Below, in pieces: positions 16,113 to 25,922 of a DNA stretch of 48,638 nt (the stretch's first letter is position 1; each line of letters opens with the position of its first letter). The stretch spans positions 1 to 48,638 of the forward strand of contig JAFLKM010000064.1 of NCBI GenBank assembly GCA_019163335.1, in the 5' to 3' direction. The notes below the pieces were generated by a model. That model did not search any database, was not told the origin of the DNA, and saw only the letters and a program-made list of their open reading frames with translations. The stretch is from Desulfobulbaceae bacterium (GTDB taxonomy: Bacteria > Desulfobacterota > Desulfobulbia > Desulfobulbales > Desulfocapsaceae). Made by a program: the position numbers and the translations under genes.

Positions 16113-17201
16113 ATGACAGACACACCAGAAAGTAAGATTCCAGATCCACAACTCAATCGCCGCAGTTTTCTCAAAGGGTGTACCGCCGTCGCAGCAGCGC
16201 TCGGTATCTCTGAGGCGATGATCCCCAAGCTGGTAGAGGCGGCCACCACGGCTCAACGCCCGCCGGTGGTTTGGCTCCACTTCCAGGAGTGCACCGGTTG
16301 TACGGAAAGCCTTCTTCGGGCCTCGCATCCCGATATTGCCAGGCTGATCCTTGACGTCATCTCTCTGGATTACCATGAAACAATCATGGCCCCTTCCGGA
16401 CACCAGGCAGAAAAAAGCCTCCATGACACCTTGGACAAATACGCCGGAAAATTTCTGTGCGTGGTCGAAGGCGCCATCCCCACCAAAGACAAAGGGATTT
16501 ACTGCAAGATTGCCGGACGTACCGCCATGGACATCCTGGCTGAAGTGGCCCCCAAGGCCGCAGCCATCATTGCCATAGGCTCCTGTGCTGCTTATGGCGG
16601 CATTCAAGCCGCCTCACCAAATCCCACTGGAGCTGTGGGCGTCCAAGACCTGGTCTCCGGAACTCCGGTGATCAATATTCCCGGCTGCCCCCCAAATCCC
16701 ATTTCCTTCATGGGAACTGTTCTTCACTATCTGACCTTCAAACGTCTGCCGGTATGCGACAACCTTGGCCGTCCTCTTTTTGCCTATGGTCGCAGGATCC
16801 ATGACCATTGCGAGCGTCGGGCCCACTTTGATGAAGGCCGGTTCGCTGAGCAGTTTGGTGACTATGGTCACCGAAATGGATACTGTTTGTACAAGGTTGG
16901 CTGTAAGGGACCAAGCACCTTTTCCAACTGTCCTTCCGCCCGTTTTAACGATGTCGATGTCTGGCCGGTCAGTGTTGGCCATGGCTGCGTCGGTTGTACC
17001 GAACCCAATTTCTGGGACACCATGACTCCCTTCTATGAAAGACTGCCAAATGTCAATATTCCAGGAATTGCCGGAATAACAAACATCGACAAGGCAGGCA
17101 AAACCATTCTGGGCGTTGCCGCCGCCGCCGTTGGCATTCACGCCGCCGTCGGAATCGGCAAGAAAATGGTCAAGGGTTGCGGCTGTAAAGACGATAAATA
17201 G
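16113..17201 (+). CDS. hyaA: [NiFe] hydrogenase small subunit, group 1, Tat-exported
   Basis: A 362-residue precursor that carries electrons from the NiFe site through three Fe-S clusters. The start is the ATG at 16113, preceded by CAGGAGG; the frame is open further upstream without homology. A Tat signal NRRSFLKGC lies at residues 15-23. Cluster ligands include C60 and C63 in ECTGCTE, GSCAAYGG, PGCPPNP, HDHCERRAHFD, GCKGPSTFSNCP and HGCVGCTEPNFWD. A C-terminal hydrophobic helix (GVAAAAVGIHAAVGIG) anchors it to the membrane beside cytochrome b. The folded heterodimer should face the periplasm and oxidise H2. Confidence 0.96.
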   Translation: MTDTPESKIPDPQLNRRSFLKGCTAVAAALGISEAMIPKLVEAATTAQRPPVVWLHFQECTGCTESLLRASHPDIARLILDVISLDYHETIMAPSGHQAEKSLHDTLDKYAGKFLCVVEGAIPTKDKGIYCKIAGRTAMDILAEVAPKAAAIIAIGSCAAYGGIQAASPNPTGAVGVQDLVSGTPVINIPGCPPNPISFMGTVLHYLTFKRLPVCDNLGRPLFAYGRRIHDHCERRAHFDEGRFAEQFGDYGHRNGYCLYKVGCKGPSTFSNCPSARFNDVDVWPVSVGHGCVGCTEPNFWDTMTPFYERLPNVNIPGIAGITNIDKAGKTILGVAAAAVGIHAAVGIGKKMVKGCGCKDDK

Positions 17202-17359
17202 AGTGCGGAACGGTTAAACCCGCTGCACCCCAATCCCAGCCGATTCATTAGTCTTACAAAAATACCAATAACGTGCCGCACGAACGGCGCAGAAAGCAAC
17301 GAAAGAGAGTCCTGACCAATCAGGAAAATCTTTCATACTGCTTCTTAAAGGAGGAACAC

Positions 17360-19060
17360 ATGGCAGAACGAATTACCATAGACCCCATCACCAGGATTGA
17401 GGGCCATTTACGTATAGATGCCGAAGTTGACGGGGGCAAAGTCACCAAGGCCTGGTCATCAGGCCAGATGTGGCGCGGCATTGAAGTCATTCTTCAGGGC
17501 CGTGATCCCCGCGACGCATGGATCTTCGTCCAGCGCATCTGCGGCGTCTGCACCACTGTTCATGCCCTGGCCTCGGTACGGGCCGTAGAAAATGCCCTGC
17601 AACTGGAAATCCCTCTGAACGCTCAGTACATTCGTAATATCGTTCAGGGAATCCATGCCATGCAGGATCACATCGTCCACTTTTATGTCCTTTCCGCCCT
17701 CGACTGGGTAGATGTCGTTTCAGCCTTGTCTGCTGATCCGGTCAAAACTGCAGCGCTTGCCAACAGCATTTCTGCCTGGCCAAATAATAGTGCCAAGCGT
17801 TTCAAAGCGGTTCAAGACAAGGTGAAGGCAATAGTGGAAAGCGGCCAGCTTGGCCCCTTTGCCAACGGCTACTGGGGACATCCGGCCATGAAACTGCCAC
17901 CCGAGGCGAACCTGATGGCCGTTGCCCATTATCTGGAGGCTTTGGATTATCAGCGTAAAGCCACCCAGGCCCTTGCCATTATCTCCGGAAAAAACCCACA
18001 CATTCAGAATCTCTCCGTGGGTGGCGTTACCACCGCCCTCAATCCAGACAGCGATTCCGCCCTGAACATGGAGCGCCTCTACTGGATCAAACAACTGGTA
18101 CAAGAGGTTCAGGCATTTATTCAACAAGTCTATCTACCCGACGTCGCTGCCATCGGCGCTCTTTACAAAGATTGGCTTCCCTATGGGGCCGGGGTGCTTA
18201 ACTACCTTGCAGTTCCTGACTTTCCCACTGATGCCAAGGCCACTCAGTTCGAGATGCCCGGTGGAACCATCATGGGCGGAGATCTGAAATCAGTCAAACC
18301 CATCAGCAATTTCAATGACCCATACTTCCATAAGAACGTGGTCGAAAACATCACCCACGCCTGGTACAAGGGAGATTGGACTAAACATCCTTACGAAGAA
18401 GAAACAGTTCCAGATTATACGGACTTTAATGAGAACGGAAAGTACACCTGGCTCAAGGCTCCGCGATTTGAAGACAAACCAATGCAGGTCGGCCCACTGG
18501 CCCATCTCCTGGTTGGTTATGCCCAGGGACATAAAGAAATTATTAAAAATGTTAACGGCGCTTTGAACCTGGTCAGTACCGTGGCCGGCGTGACTGTTGG
18601 GCCGGAAGTCCTGCACTCCACCCTGGGTCGCCATGTAGCCAGGGCAGTTCGGGCCTCCATGCTTGCCGACCTGACCTTAAAACACTGGGATCTGCTGGTG
18701 GACAATATCGGCAAGGGCGATCTGACCATTTTCAACAAACCGGTGTTCCCGAAAGGAGAGCAGAGAGGAGTTGGCATGCACGAAGCCCCACGCGGAACTC
18801 TCTCCCATTGGATCGTTATTCAGGATGGCAAAATCAAAAACTATCAGTGCGTCGTACCCTCCACCTGGAATGCCGGCCCACGTGGCAAGGAAGAACTCCC
18901 CGGACCGTATGAGGCTTCGCTTGTGGGCAATCCCATCGCCGACGCCAAGCAGCCACTGGAAGTTTTGCGCACCATCCATTCCTTTGACCCCTGTATCGCC
19001 TGCGCCGTACATATGCTTGATACAGAAGGCAAAGAAACAATCAAAGTCAAAGCAATTTAA
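17360..19060 (+). CDS. hyaB: [NiFe] hydrogenase large subunit (catalytic)
   Basis: A 566-residue precursor holding the NiFe(CN)2CO site. The start is the ATG at 17360 with AAAGGAGG upstream; the longer open frame is not conserved. The L1 motif RICGVCTTVHA supplies C61 and C64, and the L2 motif DPCIACAVH supplies C545 and C548. The 15 residues after H551 (MLDTEGKETIKVKAI) form the extension removed by the endopeptidase after nickel insertion; hyaD downstream is the obvious candidate. It has no signal peptide and should be co-exported with HyaA. Confidence 0.97.
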   Translation: MAERITIDPITRIEGHLRIDAEVDGGKVTKAWSSGQMWRGIEVILQGRDPRDAWIFVQRICGVCTTVHALASVRAVENALQLEIPLNAQYIRNIVQGIHAMQDHIVHFYVLSALDWVDVVSALSADPVKTAALANSISAWPNNSAKRFKAVQDKVKAIVESGQLGPFANGYWGHPAMKLPPEANLMAVAHYLEALDYQRKATQALAIISGKNPHIQNLSVGGVTTALNPDSDSALNMERLYWIKQLVQEVQAFIQQVYLPDVAAIGALYKDWLPYGAGVLNYLAVPDFPTDAKATQFEMPGGTIMGGDLKSVKPISNFNDPYFHKNVVENITHAWYKGDWTKHPYEEETVPDYTDFNENGKYTWLKAPRFEDKPMQVGPLAHLLVGYAQGHKEIIKNVNGALNLVSTVAGVTVGPEVLHSTLGRHVARAVRASMLADLTLKHWDLLVDNIGKGDLTIFNKPVFPKGEQRGVGMHEAPRGTLSHWIVIQDGKIKNYQCVVPSTWNAGPRGKEELPGPYEASLVGNPIADAKQPLEVLRTIHSFDPCIACAVHMLDTEGKETIKVKAI

Positions 19061-19095
19061 GCTCTTACAAGTACTATACTTGCTTTAAATTGACA

Positions 19096-19133
19096 GGATA
19101 GTGCAAGAAAGTTTTCACCTTCTTGCACTATCC
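19096..19133 (+). other. Perfect 14-bp intercistronic stem-loop
   Basis: GGATAGTGCAAGAA (19096-19109) pairs exactly with TTCTTGCACTATCC (19120-19133) around a 10-base loop. It lies 35 bases after hyaB and about 140 bases before cybH. No T-run follows, so it is more likely a 3'-end stabiliser or partial terminator than a full stop. Confidence 0.6.
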
Positions 19134-19273
19134 ATGACGATTGCAACACTGGCTGACTCCGAGCTGTGCAACAAAATCAGATCTACATGTTACAGCCCTG
19201 AAGGAGATCACAGTGTTTAAAATGGACGGTAAACATTCATCCCCCCGGAACCATTCGGAGAGAGGAGGTAATC

Positions 19274-19924
19274 ATGATCTATGAAAAACATTATGTCTGG
19301 AGCATCCTGCTTCGCCTGTATCACTGGGCTATGGCAGGCTCCATTGTCGCGCTCTCGGTTACAGGATTCTATATTTTCAGCCCCTGGACTCTGACCAATC
19401 TGGAAGGAACAGGTTTATTCCCCATGATGACCATGCGGTATATTCACATCCTGGCTGCCTATCTGTTCACAGGTGCTATCGTTGCCAGGTGTTTTCTTTT
19501 TATTTTCGGCAATCGACAGGAGCGTGTCTGGGATGTGTTGCCGATAAGTGCTCGTAACATTAAAAATCTCATCGATACTCTGGGTGCTTATATGTACCTG
19601 ACGGATCATCACGATGAAGATCGATTGGGTCACAACGTTCTTGCCGGAATGACTTATGTTACGACCATTTTTGTTGGATTTATTCAAATCATAGCTGGTT
19701 TTTACCTGTGGCTGCCGGAAAGCGCCTTCTGGCAACAATTTGGCAACGCCATTTTTGGAACTCAGCAGTATGGACGGTTTATCCATCATATTCTGATGTG
19801 GTATTTTATACTGTTCGCCATGGTTCACATCTACCTGGTCATCTGGAACGACTTAAAGAACCCCGACGGCCTTGTGTCTTCCATCTTTACCGGCAACAAA
19901 TTCAGACATCGCGAGGTTAAATGA
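19274..19924 (+). CDS. cybH: Ni/Fe-hydrogenase b-type cytochrome subunit
   Basis: A 216-residue protein with four membrane helices (around 15-35, 55-80, 125-148 and 165-190). Candidate haem-ligand His residues occur in LRLYHWAM, MRYIHILAA, FIHHILMW and MVHIYLV. It links periplasmic H2 oxidation to the quinone pool in group 1 uptake hydrogenases (HyaC/HupC). AGAGGAGG precedes the ATG. Its stop overlaps the hypF start (ATGA). Confidence 0.95.
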   Translation: MIYEKHYVWSILLRLYHWAMAGSIVALSVTGFYIFSPWTLTNLEGTGLFPMMTMRYIHILAAYLFTGAIVARCFLFIFGNRQERVWDVLPISARNIKNLIDTLGAYMYLTDHHDEDRLGHNVLAGMTYVTTIFVGFIQIIAGFYLWLPESAFWQQFGNAIFGTQQYGRFIHHILMWYFILFAMVHIYLVIWNDLKNPDGLVSSIFTGNKFRHREVK

Positions 19925-22392
19925 CCGATCTTGCCTATGGCGAGGCATTGCCCCATTCTACCCCGCCACTGGAAATTCAGGAAAGAAAAGCGCTGGAACT
20001 AGTTGTTCATGGAATTATACAAGGAGTTGGTTTTCGTCCTTTTGTCTATCGCTTAGCCAAAAAATTCGAGGTCTGCGGGAGCATTGCCAATACCGGTCAG
20101 GGTGTCATCATACTGGCTGAAGGGGCACCCGCAGACCTCGACCGTTTTATCCATGCCTTGAGCAGTGAAGCTCCTCCATTGTCGCGGATTACTTCTGTCA
20201 GTCAGCAGGAGACTGATTGCGATCGAGGCAGAACAAGTTTCACCATCCTCAAAAGCCGCGCGTCCAATACCCCAAGCACCATGGTTCCTGCCGACATTGC
20301 CCTCTGCGATGAGTGTCGATTGGAACTTCTCGACCCTGCTGACCGCAGATACCGATACCCCTTTATCAACTGCACCAACTGCGGCCCTCGTTTTACCATC
20401 GTCAATAGTATCCCCTATGATCGTCCCGGCACCTCCATGGCCCCCTTTCCCATGTGCGCATCATGTCAGGCCGAATATGACAACCCCGATAACCGCCGCT
20501 TTCATGCCCAGCCTAATGCCTGCCACGTCTGCGGGCCACAGATCAGCTGGCACACTCGCACCGGCGAACAACTTTTCCAAGGAGAAACTCAGCCCGGGAA
20601 TGGCTCCAACTCTCTCGATCCCAGACAAGACAATGAGTATCCGCTCACCGAAACCATCAAGGCACTTAATGATGGTTTAATTGTTGCTATCCGTGGTATC
20701 GGTGGATTTCATCTGGTAGTGGATGCAGGTTCCGAGGCCGCAGTCACACAACTCCGCCAGCGGAAACATCGAAAAAGCAAACCCCTTGCCGTAATGATGC
20801 CAGACCTTGAGACGATCGACTCGTTTTGTCATCTCACAGCTGTCGCCAGCCAGGCCCTGACCAGCCCGGCCCACCCGATAGTTCTGCTGACAAGAAGAGA
20901 GACGACACTGCTTGCTCCAAGCCTTGCCCCCGGGATGGGAGAACTCGGGGTCATGCTGCCCTACACCCCACTGCATCATCTTCTTTTTGCCACTGCCGGA
21001 TGCCCGAAGACCCTCGTGATGACCAGTGGCAATCACAATGGAGAGCCACTTTGTGCTGGAAATAACGAAGCAGTTTCTCGTCTTGGTTCGATTGCCGATT
21101 ATTTTCTTTTGCACAATCGTGAAATCGTGACCAGGATCGATGACTCGGTCATGCGTATCATGCAGGAACGGCCACGATGTCTGCGCCGGGCCCGGGGCTT
21201 TGCCCCCGCCTCTGTTGCGCTTTCTTATGACCTTCAAACAGCCATCCCCCCCCTGCTTGCCTGCGGCAGTGCTCAGAAAAACACCTTCTGTCTGGTCCAG
21301 GAAAACAAGGCCTATGTCAGCCAGCATATAGGCGATATGGTGAATATTGAATCCCTTGATTTTTTCAAGGAAAGTATTTATCATGTGCAATCTATGCTAA
21401 AGTTGACGCCGCAACTGATCGTCTGTGACCTTCATCCTGACTATCTCAGCAGCGTCTATGGTCGCGAACTTGCTGTTGAATTAAATGTCCCCAGAATACT
21501 CGTCCAACACCATCATGCCCATGCCGTGGCGGTGATGGCAGAGCATGGACTGAAAGATCCCGTTCTTGCCATCGTCCTCGACGGCACGGGCCTTGGCTCC
21601 GATGGAACCGTCTGGGGTGGTGAAATTCTTGAGGTCAGTCTCACGGACTTTATCCGCCGCGGCTGTCTGGACCCTCTGCCGTTGCCGGGAGGAGACGCCG
21701 CTGCTCATCAACCTTGGCGTATGGGCCTTGCTGCTCTTCATCACACCGGGGAAGAAGCTCTCTTGAAATCCGACCTGCCCGTCTCGCTGCAGGGCATACC
21801 CGAGGATAAAAGAGCGGCCATCCTCACCATGATCCGGACTCAGCTTAACACCCCGCTGACCTCAAGTTGTGGCCGCTTGTTTGATGCCGTGGCGGCGCTG
21901 CTCGGAATCCGTCTTGAATCCGAATTTGAAGGGCAGGCTGCGATGGAACTGGAAGCCCTTTGTGCCTGGACAGAAAACGACATGGGAAAGACGTCAGACA
22001 AGAGCCCAGAGTCCTGGTCAACCGAGATTAGCCAGCGGGATGGACTTTTTATCATTGAAAACAAGCCGTTCATCCACTGGATGCTCCATGAAATGGAGAA
22101 TGGAACACCCCTCGTGGACCTTGCCAGGGATTTTCACCGCTGGCTGATTGCAAGCTTTGCCGGCGTAGTTCAAAAAATTGCCAAGACCAGCCCCATTCGT
22201 ACCGTCGTCTTAGCCGGGGGCTGCCTGCAGAATAGAATCATAATGGAAGGACTTTTTCAGACCTTGGAACAGAATGGTTTCCAGGTTTACACCGGTGAGG
22301 AGATCCCCGTGAACGATGGGGGCATCTCCCTGGGTCAGGCTGTTATAGGAGGATTAAGGTATGTGTCTGGCAGTACCCATGAAGGTTATTGA
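19921..22392 (+). CDS. hypF: Hydrogenase maturation carbamoyltransferase HypF
   Basis: An 823-residue enzyme that makes the CN precursor by transferring a carbamoyl group to HypE. Domains: N-terminal acylphosphatase (HGIIQGVGFRPFVYRLA), two zinc fingers (CDEC...CTNCGPR, CASC...CHVCGP), a YrdC-like domain (IKALNDGLIVAIRGIGGFHL), and a Kae1-like carbamoyltransferase domain with VQHHHAHAVAV and VVLAGGCLQN. Slightly longer than typical (about 750-780). It overlaps cybH by 4 bases and hypC by 32 bases. Confidence 0.97.
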   Translation: MTDLAYGEALPHSTPPLEIQERKALELVVHGIIQGVGFRPFVYRLAKKFEVCGSIANTGQGVIILAEGAPADLDRFIHALSSEAPPLSRITSVSQQETDCDRGRTSFTILKSRASNTPSTMVPADIALCDECRLELLDPADRRYRYPFINCTNCGPRFTIVNSIPYDRPGTSMAPFPMCASCQAEYDNPDNRRFHAQPNACHVCGPQISWHTRTGEQLFQGETQPGNGSNSLDPRQDNEYPLTETIKALNDGLIVAIRGIGGFHLVVDAGSEAAVTQLRQRKHRKSKPLAVMMPDLETIDSFCHLTAVASQALTSPAHPIVLLTRRETTLLAPSLAPGMGELGVMLPYTPLHHLLFATAGCPKTLVMTSGNHNGEPLCAGNNEAVSRLGSIADYFLLHNREIVTRIDDSVMRIMQERPRCLRRARGFAPASVALSYDLQTAIPPLLACGSAQKNTFCLVQENKAYVSQHIGDMVNIESLDFFKESIYHVQSMLKLTPQLIVCDLHPDYLSSVYGRELAVELNVPRILVQHHHAHAVAVMAEHGLKDPVLAIVLDGTGLGSDGTVWGGEILEVSLTDFIRRGCLDPLPLPGGDAAAHQPWRMGLAALHHTGEEALLKSDLPVSLQGIPEDKRAAILTMIRTQLNTPLTSSCGRLFDAVAALLGIRLESEFEGQAAMELEALCAWTENDMGKTSDKSPESWSTEISQRDGLFIIENKPFIHWMLHEMENGTPLVDLARDFHRWLIASFAGVVQKIAKTSPIRTVVLAGGCLQNRIIMEGLFQTLEQNGFQVYTGEEIPVNDGGISLGQAVIGGLRYVSGSTHEGY

Positions 22393-22630
22393 AATTAGAG
22401 GAAGTGCGGATGATTTCCTGACGGAGCAAATCGCGGTGGTTGACGTCGATGGTATTCACCGCGAAACCCGCCTCGATGTGGTTGATCACTGGCCGGAAGT
22501 TGGCGATTATCTCATCATCCACGCCGGCTTTGCTATTCATTCCCTGAATCCCCATGAGGCCGCGATTAACCTGGAACTGATGCGAGAGATGATTGCTAAG
22601 ATGCCCCAACCCGTTAACATTGGGATCTAA
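22361..22630 (+). CDS. hypC: Hydrogenase maturation chaperone HypC
   Basis: An 89-residue protein starting MCLAVPMKV; the Cys after the initiator Met carries the Fe(CN)2CO group together with HypD. The start lies inside the hypF end with AGGAGG upstream, so translation is coupled. It delivers iron to the large-subunit precursor. Confidence 0.96.
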   Translation: MCLAVPMKVIEIRGSADDFLTEQIAVVDVDGIHRETRLDVVDHWPEVGDYLIIHAGFAIHSLNPHEAAINLELMREMIAKMPQPVNIGI

Positions 22631-22633
22631 CGC

Positions 22634-23743
22634 ATGAAATATGTTGACGAGTTTCGTGATCCTGCACTGACGGGTCACCTGTTGCGCGAACTTGCGGCAA
22701 CCACTGCCGCCATCGCCAGGCCTCTGCGGATCATGGAGGTCTGCGGCACCCATACCATGGCTATTTTCAGGAGCGGCCTACGAGCCTTGCTGCCACCGGA
22801 GATCAAACTCATCTCCGGCCCCGGCTGCCCCATTTGCGTCACCTCGGCAGGCCACATCGACATCTTCCTCGAGATGGCGGATCTTCCGGGAACGCGCCTT
22901 GCAGTTTTTGGCGATCTCTTCCGGGTTCCCGGCAGCAACGGCCGTACCCTGGCCCAGGCACGTGCCCGTGGCGCCAAGATTGATGTGGTTTATTCGCCTA
23001 CCGATGCCCTTGATATTGCCCGTCAAAATCCCGATGAACTGATGATCTTCCCCGGCATTGGATTTGAGACCACCACCCCCACCATTGCCGCCACGATCCT
23101 TTCTGCCAGCAACCAAGATATCGATAACTTTGTGGTCTTTTCCACCCACAAAACCATGCTTCCTCCCCTCATGGCCCTCCTGGGTGATCCAGCTTTAGGC
23201 CTTGATGGTCTCCTCTGCCCCGGCCATGTGAGTACGATTATCGGGGCATCGGCGTATCTGCCACTGACCGGTTCTAATCACCTTGCCTGCGTGGTAAGCG
23301 GCTTTGAACCAACCGACATCCTCCAGGCCCTGATCCTCATGGCTCGACAGATCAAGGAAAACCGGGCAGAGGTGGAAAATGCCTACACCCGGGCAGTCAA
23401 CTGGGAGGGCAACGCTCGAGCGAAAGCCATGGTTGACACCATCTTTGAGCCGGTGGACATGGAGTGGCGAGGGCTAGGTGTCATTCCCGGCAGTGGACTT
23501 GCCATCAAAGAAAAGTTTGCCCGCTTTGACGCGCAGTCTCGCCTGTCACTCGTCGTTCCCAATACCAAAGAACCAGCAGGTTGTCTCTGTGGCCAAATCC
23601 TCAAAGGGATCACCACTCCGCCCCATTGCCCGCTTTTTGGCAGACGATGCACTCCAGCCAACCCCATCGGCCCCTGCATGGTTTCCAGTGAAGGAACCTG
23701 CAGCGCCTGGTTTGCCTATGGAAATGAATCAAGGGGCACTTAA
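22634..23743 (+). CDS. hypD: Hydrogenase maturation Fe-S protein HypD
   Basis: A 369-residue scaffold for Fe(CN)2CO assembly. Characteristic motifs are EVCGTHTMAIF (active Cys), GPGCPICVT, FPGIGFETTTP, STHKTMLPP, CPGHVSTIIG and the C-terminal Cys set (GCLCGQILKG, CPLFGRRCTPANPIGPCMVS) that binds a [4Fe-4S] cluster. It starts 3 bases after hypC, its functional partner. A 182-base gap before hypE holds nothing recognisable. Confidence 0.97.
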   Translation: MKYVDEFRDPALTGHLLRELAATTAAIARPLRIMEVCGTHTMAIFRSGLRALLPPEIKLISGPGCPICVTSAGHIDIFLEMADLPGTRLAVFGDLFRVPGSNGRTLAQARARGAKIDVVYSPTDALDIARQNPDELMIFPGIGFETTTPTIAATILSASNQDIDNFVVFSTHKTMLPPLMALLGDPALGLDGLLCPGHVSTIIGASAYLPLTGSNHLACVVSGFEPTDILQALILMARQIKENRAEVENAYTRAVNWEGNARAKAMVDTIFEPVDMEWRGLGVIPGSGLAIKEKFARFDAQSRLSLVVPNTKEPAGCLCGQILKGITTPPHCPLFGRRCTPANPIGPCMVSSEGTCSAWFAYGNESRGT

Positions 23744-23925
23744 AACAGTTAAAAATCGGGACAACACCCCTCTTCATTGGTAAATACCTTGGGGAACATC
23801 GGGGCAGTGACAGTGCTGCTTATGGCCCCCCGCTGAGATCATGGATGATCAGCTTTCTTACGCCATCTCCGTGTTCATATAACGATTTTTTTCATTTCAA
23901 CAGCTTCTTCAGACAATAACATGCC

Positions 23926-24993
23926 ATGCTCATGGATTTGACTCATACATTACCGAAAACCATTCTTCTGGATCATGGCAGCGGCGGCCTGGCCAGCCAG
24001 GAGTTGATCAGCACCCTCTTCATCCGGCACCTGGATAACAAGATCCTGTCGGCCATGGAAGATTCCGCCGTCATCGACAATCAGCCAGGCCGGATCGCCT
24101 TCACCACCGACAGCTATGTGGTTGACCCGATTTTTTTTCCCGGCGGCGACATCGGGACCCTTGCCGTTCATGGAACGATCAATGACCTGGCCATGCGCGG
24201 GGCAAAACCGATCGGTTTAAGCCTGGGATTAATCCTTGAAGAAGGCTTGCCCCTCGATGATCTGGAGCGCATCATTATCTCCATCAGAGATGCCTCACTG
24301 GCAAGCGGCGTGCCCATCCTGACCGGCGACACCAAGGTTGTGCCCCGAGGCAAGGCCGACAAAATCTTTATCAATACCTCCGGCATTGGCCTGGTGGCAG
24401 AAGATGTGAATATCACTTCTTTAAACGCCAGAGCAGGTGACAAGATTATTCTCTCCGGTGCCATGGGTGATCACGGAATCACGATCATGACCCGGCGGGC
24501 AGGGATCGCCTTGGACGGAAATCTGCGCAGCGACTCCATGGCCTTGCATACGCTGGTCCAAAAACTGCTCACCGGTCTGCCTGCAGGAAGTATCCATACC
24601 CTGCGCGATCCCACCAGAGGGGGGGTCGCAACCACCCTCTGTGAGATCGCCAGCACCTGCGGCCTGCACATAGAGATTGAAGAAGATCTCATTCCTGTAA
24701 GGTCAGAAGTGCGGGCAGCCTGTGAAATTCTCGGGCTTGACCCGCTTTATCTTGCCAATGAAGGGAAATGCCTGGCCATGGTTGCCCCTGAATACGCCGA
24801 CCAGGCCCTGGCGCTCTTCCGTTCCTGCCCGGAAGGCGCAGAGGCCGCCATTATCGGCACCCTCTCCACCGGTACCAACGATACAAAATCATCCTTGTCC
24901 GGTGCGTCCCGTCGGGTCACACTCAAAACCACCATAGGCGGAACAAGGGTGATAACACCCCTGCACGGCGCCCCACTCCCGAGGATCTGTTAA
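23926..24993 (+). CDS. hypE: Hydrogenase maturation dehydratase HypE
   Basis: A 355-residue PurM-like ATPase that converts the carbamoylated C-terminal Cys to thiocyanate. The N-terminal block is ILLDHGSGGLASQELI, then FTTDSYVVDPIFFPGGDIG and the ATP-binding region; the protein ends in LPRIC with the catalytic Cys last. An alternative ATG at 23932 is possible and no clear Shine-Dalgarno sequence is seen. hyaD starts 5 bases after the stop. Confidence 0.96.
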   Translation: MLMDLTHTLPKTILLDHGSGGLASQELISTLFIRHLDNKILSAMEDSAVIDNQPGRIAFTTDSYVVDPIFFPGGDIGTLAVHGTINDLAMRGAKPIGLSLGLILEEGLPLDDLERIIISIRDASLASGVPILTGDTKVVPRGKADKIFINTSGIGLVAEDVNITSLNARAGDKIILSGAMGDHGITIMTRRAGIALDGNLRSDSMALHTLVQKLLTGLPAGSIHTLRDPTRGGVATTLCEIASTCGLHIEIEEDLIPVRSEVRAACEILGLDPLYLANEGKCLAMVAPEYADQALALFRSCPEGAEAAIIGTLSTGTNDTKSSLSGASRRVTLKTTIGGTRVITPLHGAPLPRIC

Positions 24994-24998
24994 AATAT

Positions 24999-25532
24999 AT
25001 GAAAGAAAAATCTCTCCAAAAAAAGACCGGGATTCTCGGCATCGGCAATCTTCTCCTCTCCGACGAAGGATTCGGGGTCCATACCGTTCACTATCTGGAA
25101 GAGCATTTCACCTTCCCCGAAACCGTCGAGATCACCGACGCAGGCACTGCCGGAATTTACATGGCCCCATTTCTGGAAGAACATGATCCAATTCTGGTCA
25201 TTGATGTGGTGGCCATTGACGGGGAACCCGGTTCCGTGCATTGTTTCAGCAGCAAAGACATCGGCAAGGGCACCATCCCCCGCAAAATGTCGCCACACCA
25301 GCTTGGACTCCTTGAATTGCTGCAAGTCTGCACTTTACGGGAGTCCTGTCCGGAAACCGTGGATTTTTTCTGCGTCGTGCCCGTTGACCTGAGTACCTCC
25401 ATGAACCTTTCTCCGCAAATCACGACAAGGGTCAAAGAGATAGCCGAGCGGATCGTCGCCCAGTTGCGCGAGGCCGGCCATACCATTACGGAAAAGATGA
25501 ATGTAACAGAGAAAGGAATGTTCAATGCATGA
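24999..25532 (+). CDS. hyaD: Hydrogenase large-subunit maturation endopeptidase
   Basis: A 177-residue nickel-sensing protease of the HyaD/HupD (M52) family. The N-terminal GILGIGNLLLSDEGFGVH carries the conserved Glu ligand, followed by ITDAGTAGIYM, VIDVVAIDGEPGS and SPHQLGLLELL with the His ligand. It should cut the HyaB precursor after H551. It sits between hypE and hypA and overlaps hypA by 8 bases. Confidence 0.93.
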   Translation: MKEKSLQKKTGILGIGNLLLSDEGFGVHTVHYLEEHFTFPETVEITDAGTAGIYMAPFLEEHDPILVIDVVAIDGEPGSVHCFSSKDIGKGTIPRKMSPHQLGLLELLQVCTLRESCPETVDFFCVVPVDLSTSMNLSPQITTRVKEIAERIVAQLREAGHTITEKMNVTEKGMFNA

Positions 25533-25869
25533 GATGTCGCTGGTTCAAGGGTTGATTGACCAACTTGTCTCCCTCGCTGCCGAACATGACAAGAACAAGA
25601 TTCTTACCGTCACGGTGGACATTGGGCCGCTCTCCGGCGTGGCCATCGACTCATTCCAGTTTGCCTTTGACATCCTCTCAAAAGAAAACAGCCTGACTAA
25701 TGGGGCCAGCCTGACCATTATCAATTCACCGGCAACCTATCGATGTGTTCAATGCGGATATGAAGAGTCCGCATCGGTGCGCCCCGACCAATGTTTGAAA
25801 TGCAAGGAAAGCCTTCTGATACCAGAAGGAGGCGATGCCATCACCCTCAATCAAGTGGAGCTGGAATAG
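25525..25869 (+). CDS. hypA: Hydrogenase nickel incorporation protein HypA
   Basis: A 114-residue zinc metallochaperone. It begins MHEMSLVQGL, where H2 is the nickel ligand, and has the zinc site CVQCGYE and CLKCKE near the C-terminus. It works with HypB to load nickel into HyaB. Confidence 0.95.
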   Translation: MHEMSLVQGLIDQLVSLAAEHDKNKILTVTVDIGPLSGVAIDSFQFAFDILSKENSLTNGASLTIINSPATYRCVQCGYEESASVRPDQCLKCKESLLIPEGGDAITLNQVELE

Positions 25870-25922
25870 CTGCTTTTGCGGCTCCCCGTCTTCGTTCATT
25901 TTCTTTAAAAAAAGGTGCCCTC

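Noticed and set aside
23710-23783. Short frame of 19 codons after hypD
   Set aside because: It is the tail of an out-of-frame reading of hypD, without a ribosome site.
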